Below, piece after piece: positions 9,087 through 17,170 of a stretch of DNA of 64,000 nt. The notes under the pieces were generated by a model. The model was not told the origin of the DNA and did no database searches. It saw only the letters and a program-made list of their open reading frames with translations. Numbering within the stretch: the first letter of the stretch is position 1; each line of letters starts with the position of its first letter. The DNA lies in the NCBI RefSeq assembly GCF_014673495.1, contig NZ_CP051006.1, forward strand, positions 1,302,001-1,366,000. Direction: 5' to 3'. The position numbers were made by a program, and so were the translations under genes. The DNA is from Streptomyces griseofuscus. GTDB lineage: Bacteria; Actinomycetota; Actinomycetes; Streptomycetales; Streptomycetaceae.

Positions 9087-9392
9087 GTCGGACCATGATT
9101 CACCTCGGGGTGTGACTTACGCGACCGTAGGAATGGGTTGACGAACGGTGATATGAGCCACTCCGCGAGTTTTCGCGTTCCAGGAATACACCCGCTTGCG
9201 GGGCTGTTGGGCGGGGCCGTCAAGACCTCACCGTCGCCGCCGGCAACGCTGGATGACGCGCGTCAGCGGCCCCGGCCCGCCCCGCCGACAGCGCCCTGTG
9301 GACAACTCATTGCCCCACGAAACCAATGCCGTATGGTCGACGCAGCGCCCGCCGCGAGCCGTGACGGCGGGGTTGGATCGGGAGGAGCCCCC
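9087..9392. promoter_or_regulatory. Divergent intergenic region, possible phosphatase promoter
   Basis: 306 bp between the divergent SGNH hydrolase and phosphatase genes. A candidate plus-strand promoter is TTGCCC (9310-9315), 16-bp spacer, TATGGT (9332-9337). It would start transcription near 9344, about 50 nt before the GTG. The open frame extending upstream from the phosphatase is probably untranslated because the good ribosome site lies at 9381-9387. I see no convincing promoter for the minus-strand gene. Confidence 0.35.
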
Positions 9393-10190
9393 GTGACGCA
9401 GCAGGTCCCGTCGACCGAGCCGGAGCTGGCCGGCGTGCGCAATTTCCGTGACGTCGGCGGACTGCCGACCGTGGACGGACGCCGGCTGCGCCAGGGCGTG
9501 CTCTTCCGCAGCGGGCACCTGGCGCACGCGACGGCGCAGGACGCGGTCTTCCTCTCCTCCCTGGGCCTGCACACCATCTTCGACTTCCGTAACGCGGCCG
9601 ACCAGAAGCTGGAGGGCCCGGACATCGCGCTGCCCGGCGTGCGCAATGTGAATCTGCCGCTGAGCGACCCGGCGGACGGCGCCGAGTTCTGGAAGATGGT
9701 CCGCGACGGCGACCTCGACCAGCTGCGCGCGGTCCTGGACGACGGCAAGGGCGCGGCCCGCATGGTGGCCTCGTACCGGTCCACGCTCCGCAATCGCACG
9801 GCCGAGCACTCCCGGGTGCTGCACGCGATCGCCGAGGACAGCGTGCCCGCGCTGCTGCACTGCGCGGCCGGCAAGGACCGCGCGGGCATCTCCATAGCCG
9901 TCACCCTGCTCGCCGTGGGGGTGGAGCGGGACGCGATCATGGCCGACTACCTGGAGTCCAACGCCAAGCACCGCCGCTACAAGGTGCAGCGCAGCGGCAG
10001 TGCGCAGAGCGCGTACACGCCCGAGGTGATGGAGCTGCTCAGCCCGCTCTTCGACGCGCGCGCGGAGTATCTGGCGGCCGCCTTCGACAGCATCGACGAG
10101 ACCTGGGGCGGCGTGGACCGCTATCTGGAGCAGGGTCTGCGGCTGGCTCCCGAGACACGGGAGCGGCTGCGGGCGCGGCTGGTGGACTGA
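9393..10190 (+). CDS. Tyrosine-protein phosphatase, Y_phosphatase3 (SIW14/DSP-like) family
   Basis: 265 residues. The P-loop HCAAGKDRAG (Cys157 to Arg163) is the CX5R signature of cysteine phosphatases; the Lys before Asp-Arg is typical of bacterial dual-specificity or lipid-acting members such as MptpB. The N-terminus has the family block GVRNFRDVGGLPT (residues 14-26) and RSGHLAHAT. No signal peptide is seen. The start is the GTG after GGAGGAGCCCCC; earlier in-frame starts lack a ribosome site. It probably dephosphorylates protein tyrosine or phosphoinositide-type substrates; the target is unknown. A terminator hairpin follows. Confidence 0.9.
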   Translation: MTQQVPSTEPELAGVRNFRDVGGLPTVDGRRLRQGVLFRSGHLAHATAQDAVFLSSLGLHTIFDFRNAADQKLEGPDIALPGVRNVNLPLSDPADGAEFWKMVRDGDLDQLRAVLDDGKGAARMVASYRSTLRNRTAEHSRVLHAIAEDSVPALLHCAAGKDRAGISIAVTLLAVGVERDAIMADYLESNAKHRRYKVQRSGSAQSAYTPEVMELLSPLFDARAEYLAAAFDSIDETWGGVDRYLEQGLRLAPETRERLRARLVD

Positions 10191-10204
10191 CGCGTTCATC
10201 CGGT

Positions 10205-10231
10205 CCGCGCCCGCCGTGTGCGCGGGCGCGG
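10205..10231. terminator. Bidirectional hairpin terminator between convergent genes
   Basis: Perfect 10-bp stem, CCGCGCCCGC (10205-10214) with GCGGGCGCGG (10222-10231), and a 7-nt loop. It lies between the phosphatase stop (10190) and the stop of the minus-strand microprotein (10234). There is no U-tract, as is common in Streptomyces. Confidence 0.6.
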
Positions 10232-10233
10232 GC

Positions 10234-10356
10234 TCAGCTCTTGGCGCCGACCGCGAAGAGCAGATAGAGGAACGCGGCCAGGACGTGCCCGAGGGCGATG
10301 TAGATGAGCAGCCGGATCCACAGGGAACGGGGGAACTTGGTCTCGAGGTTGCTCAT
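10234..10356 (-). CDS. 40-residue single-helix membrane peptide, DUF6126-like
   Basis: Starts MSNLETKFPRSLWIRLLIY, then one transmembrane helix (about residues 14-35) and a short tail ending VGAKS. From memory it fits the DUF6126 family of actinobacterial peptides found beside XRE-cupin regulators; I could not search. The ATG overlaps the regulator's stop codon as ATGA, so the two are almost certainly translated together. It may sense or signal something at the membrane for the regulator, or be a minor membrane component; that is inference. Too small for many gene callers, but the overlap and topology support it. Confidence 0.75.
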   Translation of the reverse strand: MSNLETKFPRSLWIRLLIYIALGHVLAAFLYLLFAVGAKS

Positions 10357-10979
10357 AGCAGCTCTCCGTTCAGGTGCCCCAGGCACAGCGCGGCCGTGGG
10401 GCTCTGTAGCAGGGTGTGGACGAACAGCAGCTCCACGCCGTCCGGGTCCTCGGCGGCGAGGCGGTGCGGGGTGAGCGAGTCGAAGTGGGCGCTGTCGCCG
10501 GGGGCGAGCAGATGCGTGGCGTCGCCGAGGCGCAGCCGCAGCCGTCCCTTGAGGACATAGAGCCACTCCTCGCCGGGGTGGACCCGCACGATGTCGCCCT
10601 GGGTGCCGTAGGGCGCGTGCACCCGCAGGGCCTGCATGCCGCGGCCGGGGGCTCCGGCCTGGAAGTAGGTCCACCCGGCGGCCCGGGTCGGGTCCATGTC
10701 GGCGGCGCGGACGATCGCGTTCTGGTCGGCGACCCGTTCGCCGAGGAGTTCGGAGACCGTCGTACCGTAGATACGGGCGAGCGCGAGCAGCATCGGCAGC
10801 GAGGGCTGTCGCTGCCCGGTCTCCAGCCGGGACAGATGGGCCGGTGAGAGTCCGGCGTCCCGGGCCGCGGCCTCCAGGGTGAGACCGGCCCGTCGGCGCA
10901 GTGCGCGCAGTTGCGGCGCTACGGCGGGCAGATCCTCACCCTGGCCCGCCGCAGGCGATGCGGCATCTGAGGCGTTCAT
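10353..10979 (-). CDS. XRE-family regulator with C-terminal cupin sensor domain
   Basis: 208 residues. A helix-turn-helix spans about residues 22-80 (RRRAGLTLEAAARDAGLSPA and then LSRLETGQRQPSL). A cupin_2 barrel follows at about 120-200 (VHPGEEWLYVLKGRLRLRLG, LLAPGDSAHFDSLTPHRL). Such proteins usually repress small operons and respond to an amine, amino acid or fatty-acid-like ligand in the cupin pocket. A -35 TTGCCC (11009-11014), 18-bp spacer and -10 TGAATA (10985-10990) would start transcription at or next to the ATG, suggesting a leaderless mRNA. Two palindromes over and upstream of that -35 look like its own operators. The downstream 40-residue peptide shares the transcript. Confidence 0.88.
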   Translation of the reverse strand: MNASDAASPAAGQGEDLPAVAPQLRALRRRAGLTLEAAARDAGLSPAHLSRLETGQRQPSLPMLLALARIYGTTVSELLGERVADQNAIVRAADMDPTRAAGWTYFQAGAPGRGMQALRVHAPYGTQGDIVRVHPGEEWLYVLKGRLRLRLGDATHLLAPGDSAHFDSLTPHRLAAEDPDGVELLFVHTLLQSPTAALCLGHLNGELL

Positions 10980-10999
10980 GCCTCTATTCAGCCCCACTT

Positions 11000-11034
11000 T
11001 TGCCCGTGGGGCAATTTTCTTGCCTCGGAGGCAA
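11000..11034. promoter_or_regulatory. Tandem palindromic operators, probably for the XRE-cupin regulator
   Basis: Two 15-bp palindromes of one consensus: TTGCCCGTGGGGCAA (11000-11014) and TTGCCTCGGAGGCAA (11020-11034), i.e. TTGCCY-N3-RGGCAA. Their centres are 20 bp apart, so two dimers would sit on the same DNA face. The proximal site coincides with the predicted -35 of the minus-strand regulator gene; the distal one lies just upstream. This is the layout of a self-repressed gene. The sites lie 26 bp and more beyond the end of the aminotransferase gene. Confidence 0.7.
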
Positions 11035-11059
11035 AAGGCCACGCTCGTGTACTGACCGC

Positions 11060-12445
11060 TCAGCGGTTGGCGACCGCCTGTTTGATCAGTGTCTTGCCGA
11101 AGTCCCACATCAGGCCGCCGCCGCTGTGCGCGTCGTCCATGACCGCGGCGAAGCCCTCGATGAACCGGTCCACGTCGGCCTCGCCGAAGACCAGCGGCGG
11201 GATCAGCTTGATGACCTCCAGGTGGTCGCCGGAGACCTGGGTGAGGATCCGGTGCCGCTGGAGCAGCGGTACGACGACCATCTGGGCGAACAGGCCCTTG
11301 CGGGCGGCCTGGAGCATGGCCCAGCGGCTGCGCAGCTTCAGCGAGGACGGCTTGCCGAACTCGATGCCGATCATCAGGCCCCGGCCGCGCACATCGGACA
11401 GCAGCTCGTACTTGTCGATCAGCTCGGTGAGCCGGGACCTCAGCAGCTCGCCCGTGGTGCGCACGCCCGCGACGATCTGCTCGTTCTCCATGACCGACAG
11501 CACGGCGAGGCCGCACGCCATCGCCTGGGCGTTGGCGCCGAAGCTCGCCGAGTGCACCAGGACGCGGTCCATGGACGAATAGACCTTCTTGAAGATCCAG
11601 TCCTTGCCGAGGGTCGCGCCGACCGGGACATACCCGCCGGACAGGGCCTTGGCGACGCACACCAGGTCCGGCTCCACGCCGTCCTCGTGCTGATAGGCGT
11701 AGAAGTCGCCGGTGCGGCCGAGGCCGGTCTGCACCTCGTCCGCGATCAGCAGGGCCTTGTGCTTGTGCAACAGCTCCTGGGCCGCGCGCAGATAGCCGGG
11801 CGGCGCCTCGTGCACGCCCTTGCCCTGGATCGGCTCCACGATCAGCGCGGCCACGTCGCCCTTCTTCAACTCCCGCGCCAGGGCGTCGAGATCGCCGAGG
11901 GGTACGGCGGTGTCGGGCAGCAGCGGGGCGAAGCCGTCGCGGAAGCCGCTCTCCCCGTTGACGGACAGCGAGCCGGTGGTCAGCCCGTGGAAGGCGTGCT
12001 CGCAGTACAGGACCCGGGGCCGGCCGGTGGCGTAGCGGGCGAACTTCAGGGCCGTCTCGACCGCCTCGGTGCCGCTGTTGCCGAAGAACACCCGGTCCAG
12101 GTGCGGGCTGTGGGCGAGCAGCCGTTCGGCGAGCAGTCCGGGCAGCGGCTGGCAGTCGAACCGGGTGAGGTCGGCGAGGTCCATGTCGACGACGTCGTGC
12201 AGCGCCTTGCGGACGACCGGGTGGTGGCGGCCGAGGCCCATCACCCCGAACCCGGCGAGCATGTCCAGGTAGTCGTTGCCGTCGGCGTCGAAGAAGTGGG
12301 CGCCCTCGGCGCGCTCGTAGACCTTGTCGAAGCCGATGGTGTGCAACATGCGCGGGAGCTGCGGGTTGAGGTACTTGGTGTGCAGCTCGTACCGCTCGGC
12401 TCCGCGCTCGGCGAGCAGGGCGCCGAGGTCGAACTCGCTGGTCAT
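11060..12445 (-). CDS. hpnO: Class III PLP aminotransferase of the hopanoid operon (HpnO-like)
   Basis: 461 residues with the class-III fold: [18 protein letters not shown] (PLP phosphate site), [13 protein letters not shown] (Asp contacting the pyridine N) and [15 protein letters not shown] (Schiff-base Lys). As last gene of the hopanoid operon it probably aminates the aldehyde derived from ribosylhopane to give aminobacteriohopanetriol, the known HpnO step; the substrate is inferred from context. The ATG overlaps the dxs stop (ATGA), so translation is coupled. Alternative: an acetylornithine or 4-aminobutyrate-type aminotransferase, made unlikely by the operon. Confidence 0.85.
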   Translation of the reverse strand: MTSEFDLGALLAERGAERYELHTKYLNPQLPRMLHTIGFDKVYERAEGAHFFDADGNDYLDMLAGFGVMGLGRHHPVVRKALHDVVDMDLADLTRFDCQPLPGLLAERLLAHSPHLDRVFFGNSGTEAVETALKFARYATGRPRVLYCEHAFHGLTTGSLSVNGESGFRDGFAPLLPDTAVPLGDLDALARELKKGDVAALIVEPIQGKGVHEAPPGYLRAAQELLHKHKALLIADEVQTGLGRTGDFYAYQHEDGVEPDLVCVAKALSGGYVPVGATLGKDWIFKKVYSSMDRVLVHSASFGANAQAMACGLAVLSVMENEQIVAGVRTTGELLRSRLTELIDKYELLSDVRGRGLMIGIEFGKPSSLKLRSRWAMLQAARKGLFAQMVVVPLLQRHRILTQVSGDHLEVIKLIPPLVFGEADVDRFIEGFAAVMDDAHSGGGLMWDFGKTLIKQAVANR

Positions 12446-14340
12446 TCACTCTCCTTGACGGTGCCGTCGGCATCCTTGACGGCCAGGCTCGCTGAAATGC
12501 GTCCGGCGATCTCCACCGGGGTGAGACCGAGGTCGGCCAGTACTTCACTGCGTTTGGCGTGCGGCAGGAACTGGTCCGGGATGCCGAACTGCCGTACCGG
12601 CACGTCGACTCCGGCATCCCTGAGGGCTCCGGCGACGGCAGAACCGACGCCGGAGGCACGGCTGTTGTCCTCCACCACGGCCACCATGCGGTGCTCCGAG
12701 GCGAGTTGCGGCAGGGCGGGATCGACCGGCTTGACCCACCGGGGGTCGACCACCGTGCAGCCGGTGCCGCCCTCCGCGAGGAGTTCCGCCGCGCCGAGGC
12801 ACACCGGCGCCATCACACCGACGGCGACCAGCAGCACCTTCGCCCGCTGCGCGCGATGCAGCACATCCATGCCGCCCACCCGGTCGAGGGCCGGGATGTC
12901 CGGTCCGACGTCCTCCTTCGGGAACCGCACCACGGTCGGCGCGTCCTCCACGGCCACCGCCTCCCGCAACTGGGCGCGCAACCGGGTCGCGTCGCGCGGG
13001 GCGGCGATCCGCAGTCCCGGCACCACCTGGAGGAGCGACATGTCCCACACGCCGTTGTGGGAGGCGCCGTCGGGACCGGTGACGCCGGCCCGGTCGAGGA
13101 CGAAGGTGACCCCGCAGCGGTGCAGGGCGACATCCATCAGCACCTGGTCGAAGGCGCGGTTGAGGAAGGTGGCGTAGAGGGCGACGACCGGATGCAGTCC
13201 CGCGGTGGCGAGCCCGGCGGCCGAGGTGACCGCGTGCTGTTCGGCGATGCCCACGTCCCACACCCGCTCCGGGAAGCGTTCGGCGAAGGCGCCGAGACCG
13301 ACCGGGTGCAGCATCGCTGCGGTGATCGCGACGACGTCCTCGCGCTCCTCGCCGATCCGTGCGATCTCCTCGCCGAACACCGAGGTCCAGGACCGCCCGC
13401 CGGTGGCGGTGAGCGGTTCGCAGGTCGCCGGGTCCATCACGCCGATGGCATGGAAGCGGTCCAACTCGTCGGCGAGCGCGGGCTCGTAGCCGCGGCCCTT
13501 CTCGGTCAGGCAGTGCACCAGGACCGGTCCGTGGAAGCGCTTGGCGCGGCGCAGCGCGGACTCGACGGCTCCGATGTCATGCCCGTCGACCGGGCCGACG
13601 TACTTCAGGCCCAGGTCCTCGAAGAGCCCTTGGGGGGCGAAGGCGTCCTTGAAGCCCTTCTTGGCGCCGTGCAGGGACTCGTAGAGCGGCGCGCCGACGA
13701 CGGGGGTCCGCCGGAGCGCCTCCTTGCCCCAGGCGAGCACCTTCTCGTAGCCGTCGGTGGTGCGCAGGGTGGCCAGATGGTCGGCGAGCCCGCCGATGGT
13801 GGGGGCGTAGGAGCGCGCGTTGTCGTTGACGACGATGATCAGCGGCCGGTCCGGGGCGTCCGCGATGTTGTTCAGCGCCTCCCAGGCCATGCCGCCGGTC
13901 AGCGCGCCGTCTCCGACGACGGCGACCACATGGCTGCGCTCCCCCTTCACCTCGCGCGCCTTGGCGAGGCCGTCGGCCCAGCCGAGCGCGGTGGAGGCGT
14001 GGCTGTTCTCGATGACGTCGTGCTCCGACTCCTCGCGCGCGGGGTAGCCGGACAGACCGCCCTTGCCGCGCAGCTTGGAGAAGTCCTGACGTCCTGTCAG
14101 AAGCTTGTGTACGTAGGTCTGATGGCCGGTGTCCCAGAGGATCCGGTCGACCGGTGACTCGAAGACCCGGTGCAGGGCGATGGTCAGCTCCACCACGCCC
14201 AGGTTGGGCCCGAGATGACCACCGGTACGCGAGACCGCCTGCACCAGGAACTCGCGTATCTCCTCGGCCAGTACGCCGAGTTCCGCCCCGGACAGCCCCT
14301 TCAGATCACGCGGTTGCCGGATCGTCTCCAGAATCGTCAC
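12442..14340 (-). CDS. dxs: 1-deoxy-D-xylulose-5-phosphate synthase
   Basis: 632 residues, full length. Thiamine-diphosphate motif [19 protein letters not shown] (near residue 152), the DXS-specific [14 protein letters not shown] region and the transketolase Pyr domain ([17 protein letters not shown]). It condenses pyruvate and glyceraldehyde-3-phosphate, the first step of the MEP isoprenoid pathway. Placement inside the hopanoid operon makes this a dedicated copy feeding triterpene synthesis; a second housekeeping copy elsewhere is expected but not visible. The chosen start is the GTG of [13 protein letters not shown] with an upstream AGGGGG; a GTG 42 bp further up is possible. It lies 38 bp after ispG. 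Confidence 0.95.
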   Translation of the reverse strand: MTILETIRQPRDLKGLSGAELGVLAEEIREFLVQAVSRTGGHLGPNLGVVELTIALHRVFESPVDRILWDTGHQTYVHKLLTGRQDFSKLRGKGGLSGYPAREESEHDVIENSHASTALGWADGLAKAREVKGERSHVVAVVGDGALTGGMAWEALNNIADAPDRPLIIVVNDNARSYAPTIGGLADHLATLRTTDGYEKVLAWGKEALRRTPVVGAPLYESLHGAKKGFKDAFAPQGLFEDLGLKYVGPVDGHDIGAVESALRRAKRFHGPVLVHCLTEKGRGYEPALADELDRFHAIGVMDPATCEPLTATGGRSWTSVFGEEIARIGEEREDVVAITAAMLHPVGLGAFAERFPERVWDVGIAEQHAVTSAAGLATAGLHPVVALYATFLNRAFDQVLMDVALHRCGVTFVLDRAGVTGPDGASHNGVWDMSLLQVVPGLRIAAPRDATRLRAQLREAVAVEDAPTVVRFPKEDVGPDIPALDRVGGMDVLHRAQRAKVLLVAVGVMAPVCLGAAELLAEGGTGCTVVDPRWVKPVDPALPQLASEHRMVAVVEDNSRASGVGSAVAGALRDAGVDVPVRQFGIPDQFLPHAKRSEVLADLGLTPVEIAGRISASLAVKDADGTVKESE

Positions 14341-14378
14341 GTTCGTGGCCCCCTCTCGCTCCGTGCAGTTATGTGGAC

Positions 14379-15494
14379 TCACTTCATCCGCTCGGCGAGC
14401 CGCTGCGCCTCCTCGATCAGGGTCTCGACGATCCGGGACTCCGGGACGGTCCGCACGACCTCCCCCTTGACGAAGATCTGCCCCTTTCCGTTGCCCGAGG
14501 CAACTCCCAGATCGGCCTCACGGGCCTCTCCGGGGCCGTTGACCACACAGCCCATCACCGCCACCCGCAGCGGCACTTCGAGGCCGTCGAGCCCCGCGGT
14601 GACCTCGTCCGCGAGCCGGTAGACATCCACCTGGGCGCGGCCGCAGGAGGGGCAGGAGACGATCTCCAGACGCCGCTCGCGCAGCCCCAGCGACTGCAAG
14701 ATCTGGATGCCGACCTTGACCTCCTCCACCGGCGGCGCGGACAGCGAGACACGGATGGTGTCGCCGATGCCCCGGGAGAGCAACGCCCCGAACGCGACGG
14801 CCGACTTGATGGTGCCCTGGAACGCGGGGCCGGCCTCCGTGACACCGAGGTGCAGCGGGTAGTCGCACTGTTCGGCCAGCTGGCGGTACGCCTCGATCAT
14901 CACGACCGGGTCGTTGTGCTTGACCGAGATCTTGATGTCCCGGAAGTCGTGCTCCTCGAAGAGCGACGCCTCCCACAACGCCGACTCGACCAGCGCCTCC
15001 GGCGTCGCCCTGCCGTACTTCTGGAGCAATCTCCGGTCCAGCGAACCGGCGTTGACCCCGATCCGGACCGGTGTGCCGTGGTCCTTCGCGGCGCGCGCGA
15101 TCTGGGCGATCTGGTCGTCGAACCTCTTGATGTTGCCCGGGTTGACCCGGACCGCCGCGCAGCCCGCCTCGATGGCCGCGAAGACGTACTTGGGCTGGAA
15201 GTGGATGTCCGCGATCACCGGGATCTGCGACTTGCGCGCGATGACGGCGAGGGCGTCCGCGTCGTCCTGCGTGGGGCAGGCGACGCGGACGATCTGGCAG
15301 CCGGACGCGGTGAGTTCGGCGATCTGCTGGAGGGTGGCGCCGATGTCCGACGTACGGGTCGTCGTCATCGACTGCACCGAGACCGGCGCCCCGCCCCCGA
15401 CCGCCACCGGCCCGACGTGGATCTCCCGCGACCGCCGCCGCGGGGCCACCTGCCGGGCCGGCACCTCGGGAACGCCCAAGGGTACGGCGGTCAT
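14379..15494 (-). CDS. ispG: 4-hydroxy-3-methylbut-2-enyl diphosphate synthase (IspG/GcpE)
   Basis: 371 residues. The TIM-barrel core begins [19 protein letters not shown]. The 4Fe-4S ligands are in [12 protein letters not shown] (two Cys) and [12 protein letters not shown] (third Cys). It reduces MEcPP to HMBPP, the penultimate MEP step. Four bp separate it from hpnH, and dxs follows, so this operon carries an early and a late enzyme of the MEP pathway but not the middle ones. Both are probably paralogs devoted to hopanoid supply. The ATG matches the family N-terminus. Confidence 0.95.
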   Translation of the reverse strand: MTAVPLGVPEVPARQVAPRRRSREIHVGPVAVGGGAPVSVQSMTTTRTSDIGATLQQIAELTASGCQIVRVACPTQDDADALAVIARKSQIPVIADIHFQPKYVFAAIEAGCAAVRVNPGNIKRFDDQIAQIARAAKDHGTPVRIGVNAGSLDRRLLQKYGRATPEALVESALWEASLFEEHDFRDIKISVKHNDPVVMIEAYRQLAEQCDYPLHLGVTEAGPAFQGTIKSAVAFGALLSRGIGDTIRVSLSAPPVEEVKVGIQILQSLGLRERRLEIVSCPSCGRAQVDVYRLADEVTAGLDGLEVPLRVAVMGCVVNGPGEAREADLGVASGNGKGQIFVKGEVVRTVPESRIVETLIEEAQRLAERMK

Positions 15495-15498
15495 CGCT

Positions 15499-16521
15499 TT
15501 ACTCCCGGTTTCCCGAGACCGTCTCGCGCAGGGCCCGCAGCGACTCCGTCAGGGAGCCCATGGTGGCGAGCACGGAGGTGGGCTCGTAGCCGCAGTGCGC
15601 CATGCAGTTGGCGCACCGCGGGTCCTTGCCGCGGCCGTACTTGTCCCAGTCGGTGTCCTCCACCAGCTCCCGGTACGTCGGCACGTACCCGTCGCTCATC
15701 AGGTAGCAGGGACGCTGCCAGCCGAAGAGCGAGTAGTTCGGGATCGCCCACGCGGTGCACGGGAAGTCGACCTTGCCCTCCAGGAAGTCCAGGAAGAGCG
15801 GGGAGTGGTTGAGCCGCCACTTCTTGCGGTTGCCGCCCGAGAACGCCTTCCGGAACAGCTCGCGGGTCTGCTCCACACCGAGGAAGTGCTCCTGGTCGGG
15901 GGCCTTCTCGTAGGCGTAGGCGGGCGAGATCATCATCTCGTCCACCTTCAGGTCGTCGTTGAGGAAGTTGAGCACCTCGATGACGGTCTGCGGGGTGTCG
16001 GTGTTGAAGAAGGTGGAGTTGGTGGTCACCCGGAAGCCGCGCCGCTTGGCCTCCTTGATGGCCGCCACCGCCTCGTCGAACACGCCTTCCTTGGCAACGG
16101 ACTCGTCGTGCCGCTCGCGCAGCCCGTCGATGTGCACCGCGAAGGCGAAGTAGGGCGAGGGGGTGAACTTCTCAATCTTCTTGCGCAGCAGCATCGCGTT
16201 GGTGCACAGGAAGACGTACTTCCTCTTGGCCACCAACTGCCGCACGATCTCATCGATCTGAGGGTGCATCAGGGGCTCGCCGCCCGCGATGGAGACCATC
16301 GGCGCACCCGATTCGAGCACCGCGCCCACCGCCTGGGCGACCGGCATGCGCTGCTTGAGCACCCCGGCCGGATGCTGGATCTTGCCGCAGCCCTCGCATT
16401 TGAGGTTGCACGCGAAGAGCGGTTCGAGCTCCACGATGAGCGGGAACTTGTCCCGCTTGCGGAACTTCTGTTCGGCCAGGTATGTAGCGACCTTGATGGA
16501 CTGGCGCAACGGCATGGCCAT
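15499..16521 (-). CDS. hpnH: HpnH, radical-SAM adenosylhopane synthase
   Basis: 340 residues. The radical-SAM cluster motif is CNLKCEGC (Cys38, 42, 45) and the SAM-binding GGEP block is AGGEPLMHP. The C-terminus has extra Cys ([14 protein letters not shown]) in the SPASM-like extension of HpnH. The enzyme adds a 5'-deoxyadenosyl radical to diploptene to give adenosylhopane, the first side-chain step. It has a GGAGG ribosome site and follows hpnG by 6 bp. The stop is TAA, rare in this genome. Confidence 0.95.
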   Translation of the reverse strand: MAMPLRQSIKVATYLAEQKFRKRDKFPLIVELEPLFACNLKCEGCGKIQHPAGVLKQRMPVAQAVGAVLESGAPMVSIAGGEPLMHPQIDEIVRQLVAKRKYVFLCTNAMLLRKKIEKFTPSPYFAFAVHIDGLRERHDESVAKEGVFDEAVAAIKEAKRRGFRVTTNSTFFNTDTPQTVIEVLNFLNDDLKVDEMMISPAYAYEKAPDQEHFLGVEQTRELFRKAFSGGNRKKWRLNHSPLFLDFLEGKVDFPCTAWAIPNYSLFGWQRPCYLMSDGYVPTYRELVEDTDWDKYGRGKDPRCANCMAHCGYEPTSVLATMGSLTESLRALRETVSGNRE

Positions 16522-16527
16522 CTGGGC

Positions 16528-17169
16528 TCACCTCCGGGGGAGCAGCAAAGAACGGTGCCATTCGAAATATGCGGGAAGTACGGAACGAAGAACACGGAAT
16601 GCTGATATTCCACCGCGCACGGTGCCGATCCGGACGAGTTCGTGTTCGGGAGTGTCGACGACCACCCGGACGGCGGCGACCGGGCGTTCGCCCGCGGTCA
16701 CGGCTCTGAGCAGGGTGGCCGCGGACTCCATGTCGACGGCGATCGCGCCGGTCGCGCGCAGGGCGGACCGTTCGGGGCCGCGGACGACATGATCGGAGCC
16801 GGTGAGCGGGCCGGTGTGGACCGTGCGGCCGGGCAGCAGCCGCGCGAGTTCCTTCACCAGCAGTTCGGTGGCCACGCACGGCACGGTGCCGTGCGGGTCC
16901 CGGGTCTCCTCGGCGACCACCAGGTCACCGGGGTGCATCCCGGGGGCGAGGCCCGCGCAGAAACCGGTGGCCACCACGGCGGCATCGGTGAGCGCGGGCC
17001 GGGCCAGGTGCCGGGTGAGGGAGCGCTGCGCCGCCCGCGGCCCCATCCCGGTACGGACGAACGTGACCGGCCCGCCGGCTCCGCCGCGATCGCCCGAGCG
17101 CAGCGCGAGGTGCTCGATGCCGAGCGCGCAGGCGATCAGCAGCGGGGCCGGGGCGGGCTGGACGTTCAC
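16528..17169 (-). CDS. hpnG: HpnG, adenosylhopane (ribosylhopane-forming) nucleoside phosphorylase
   Basis: 213 residues of the purine-nucleoside-phosphorylase/5'-methylthioadenosine nucleosidase fold: TGFCAGLAPGMHPGDLVVAE and AVDMESAATLLRA, the latter holding the Met-Glu pair that contacts ribose. In hopanoid operons it removes adenine from adenosylhopane, leaving phosphoribosylhopane or ribosylhopane. The GTG start lies one base after the shc stop and uses AAGGGGAGC inside shc as ribosome site, so it is coupled to the cyclase. It is somewhat short for the fold (usually 220-260), with no motif missing. Confidence 0.87.
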   Translation of the reverse strand: MNVQPAPAPLLIACALGIEHLALRSGDRGGAGGPVTFVRTGMGPRAAQRSLTRHLARPALTDAAVVATGFCAGLAPGMHPGDLVVAEETRDPHGTVPCVATELLVKELARLLPGRTVHTGPLTGSDHVVRGPERSALRATGAIAVDMESAATLLRAVTAGERPVAAVRVVVDTPEHELVRIGTVRGGISAFRVLRSVLPAYFEWHRSLLLPRR

Positions 17170-17170
17170 A

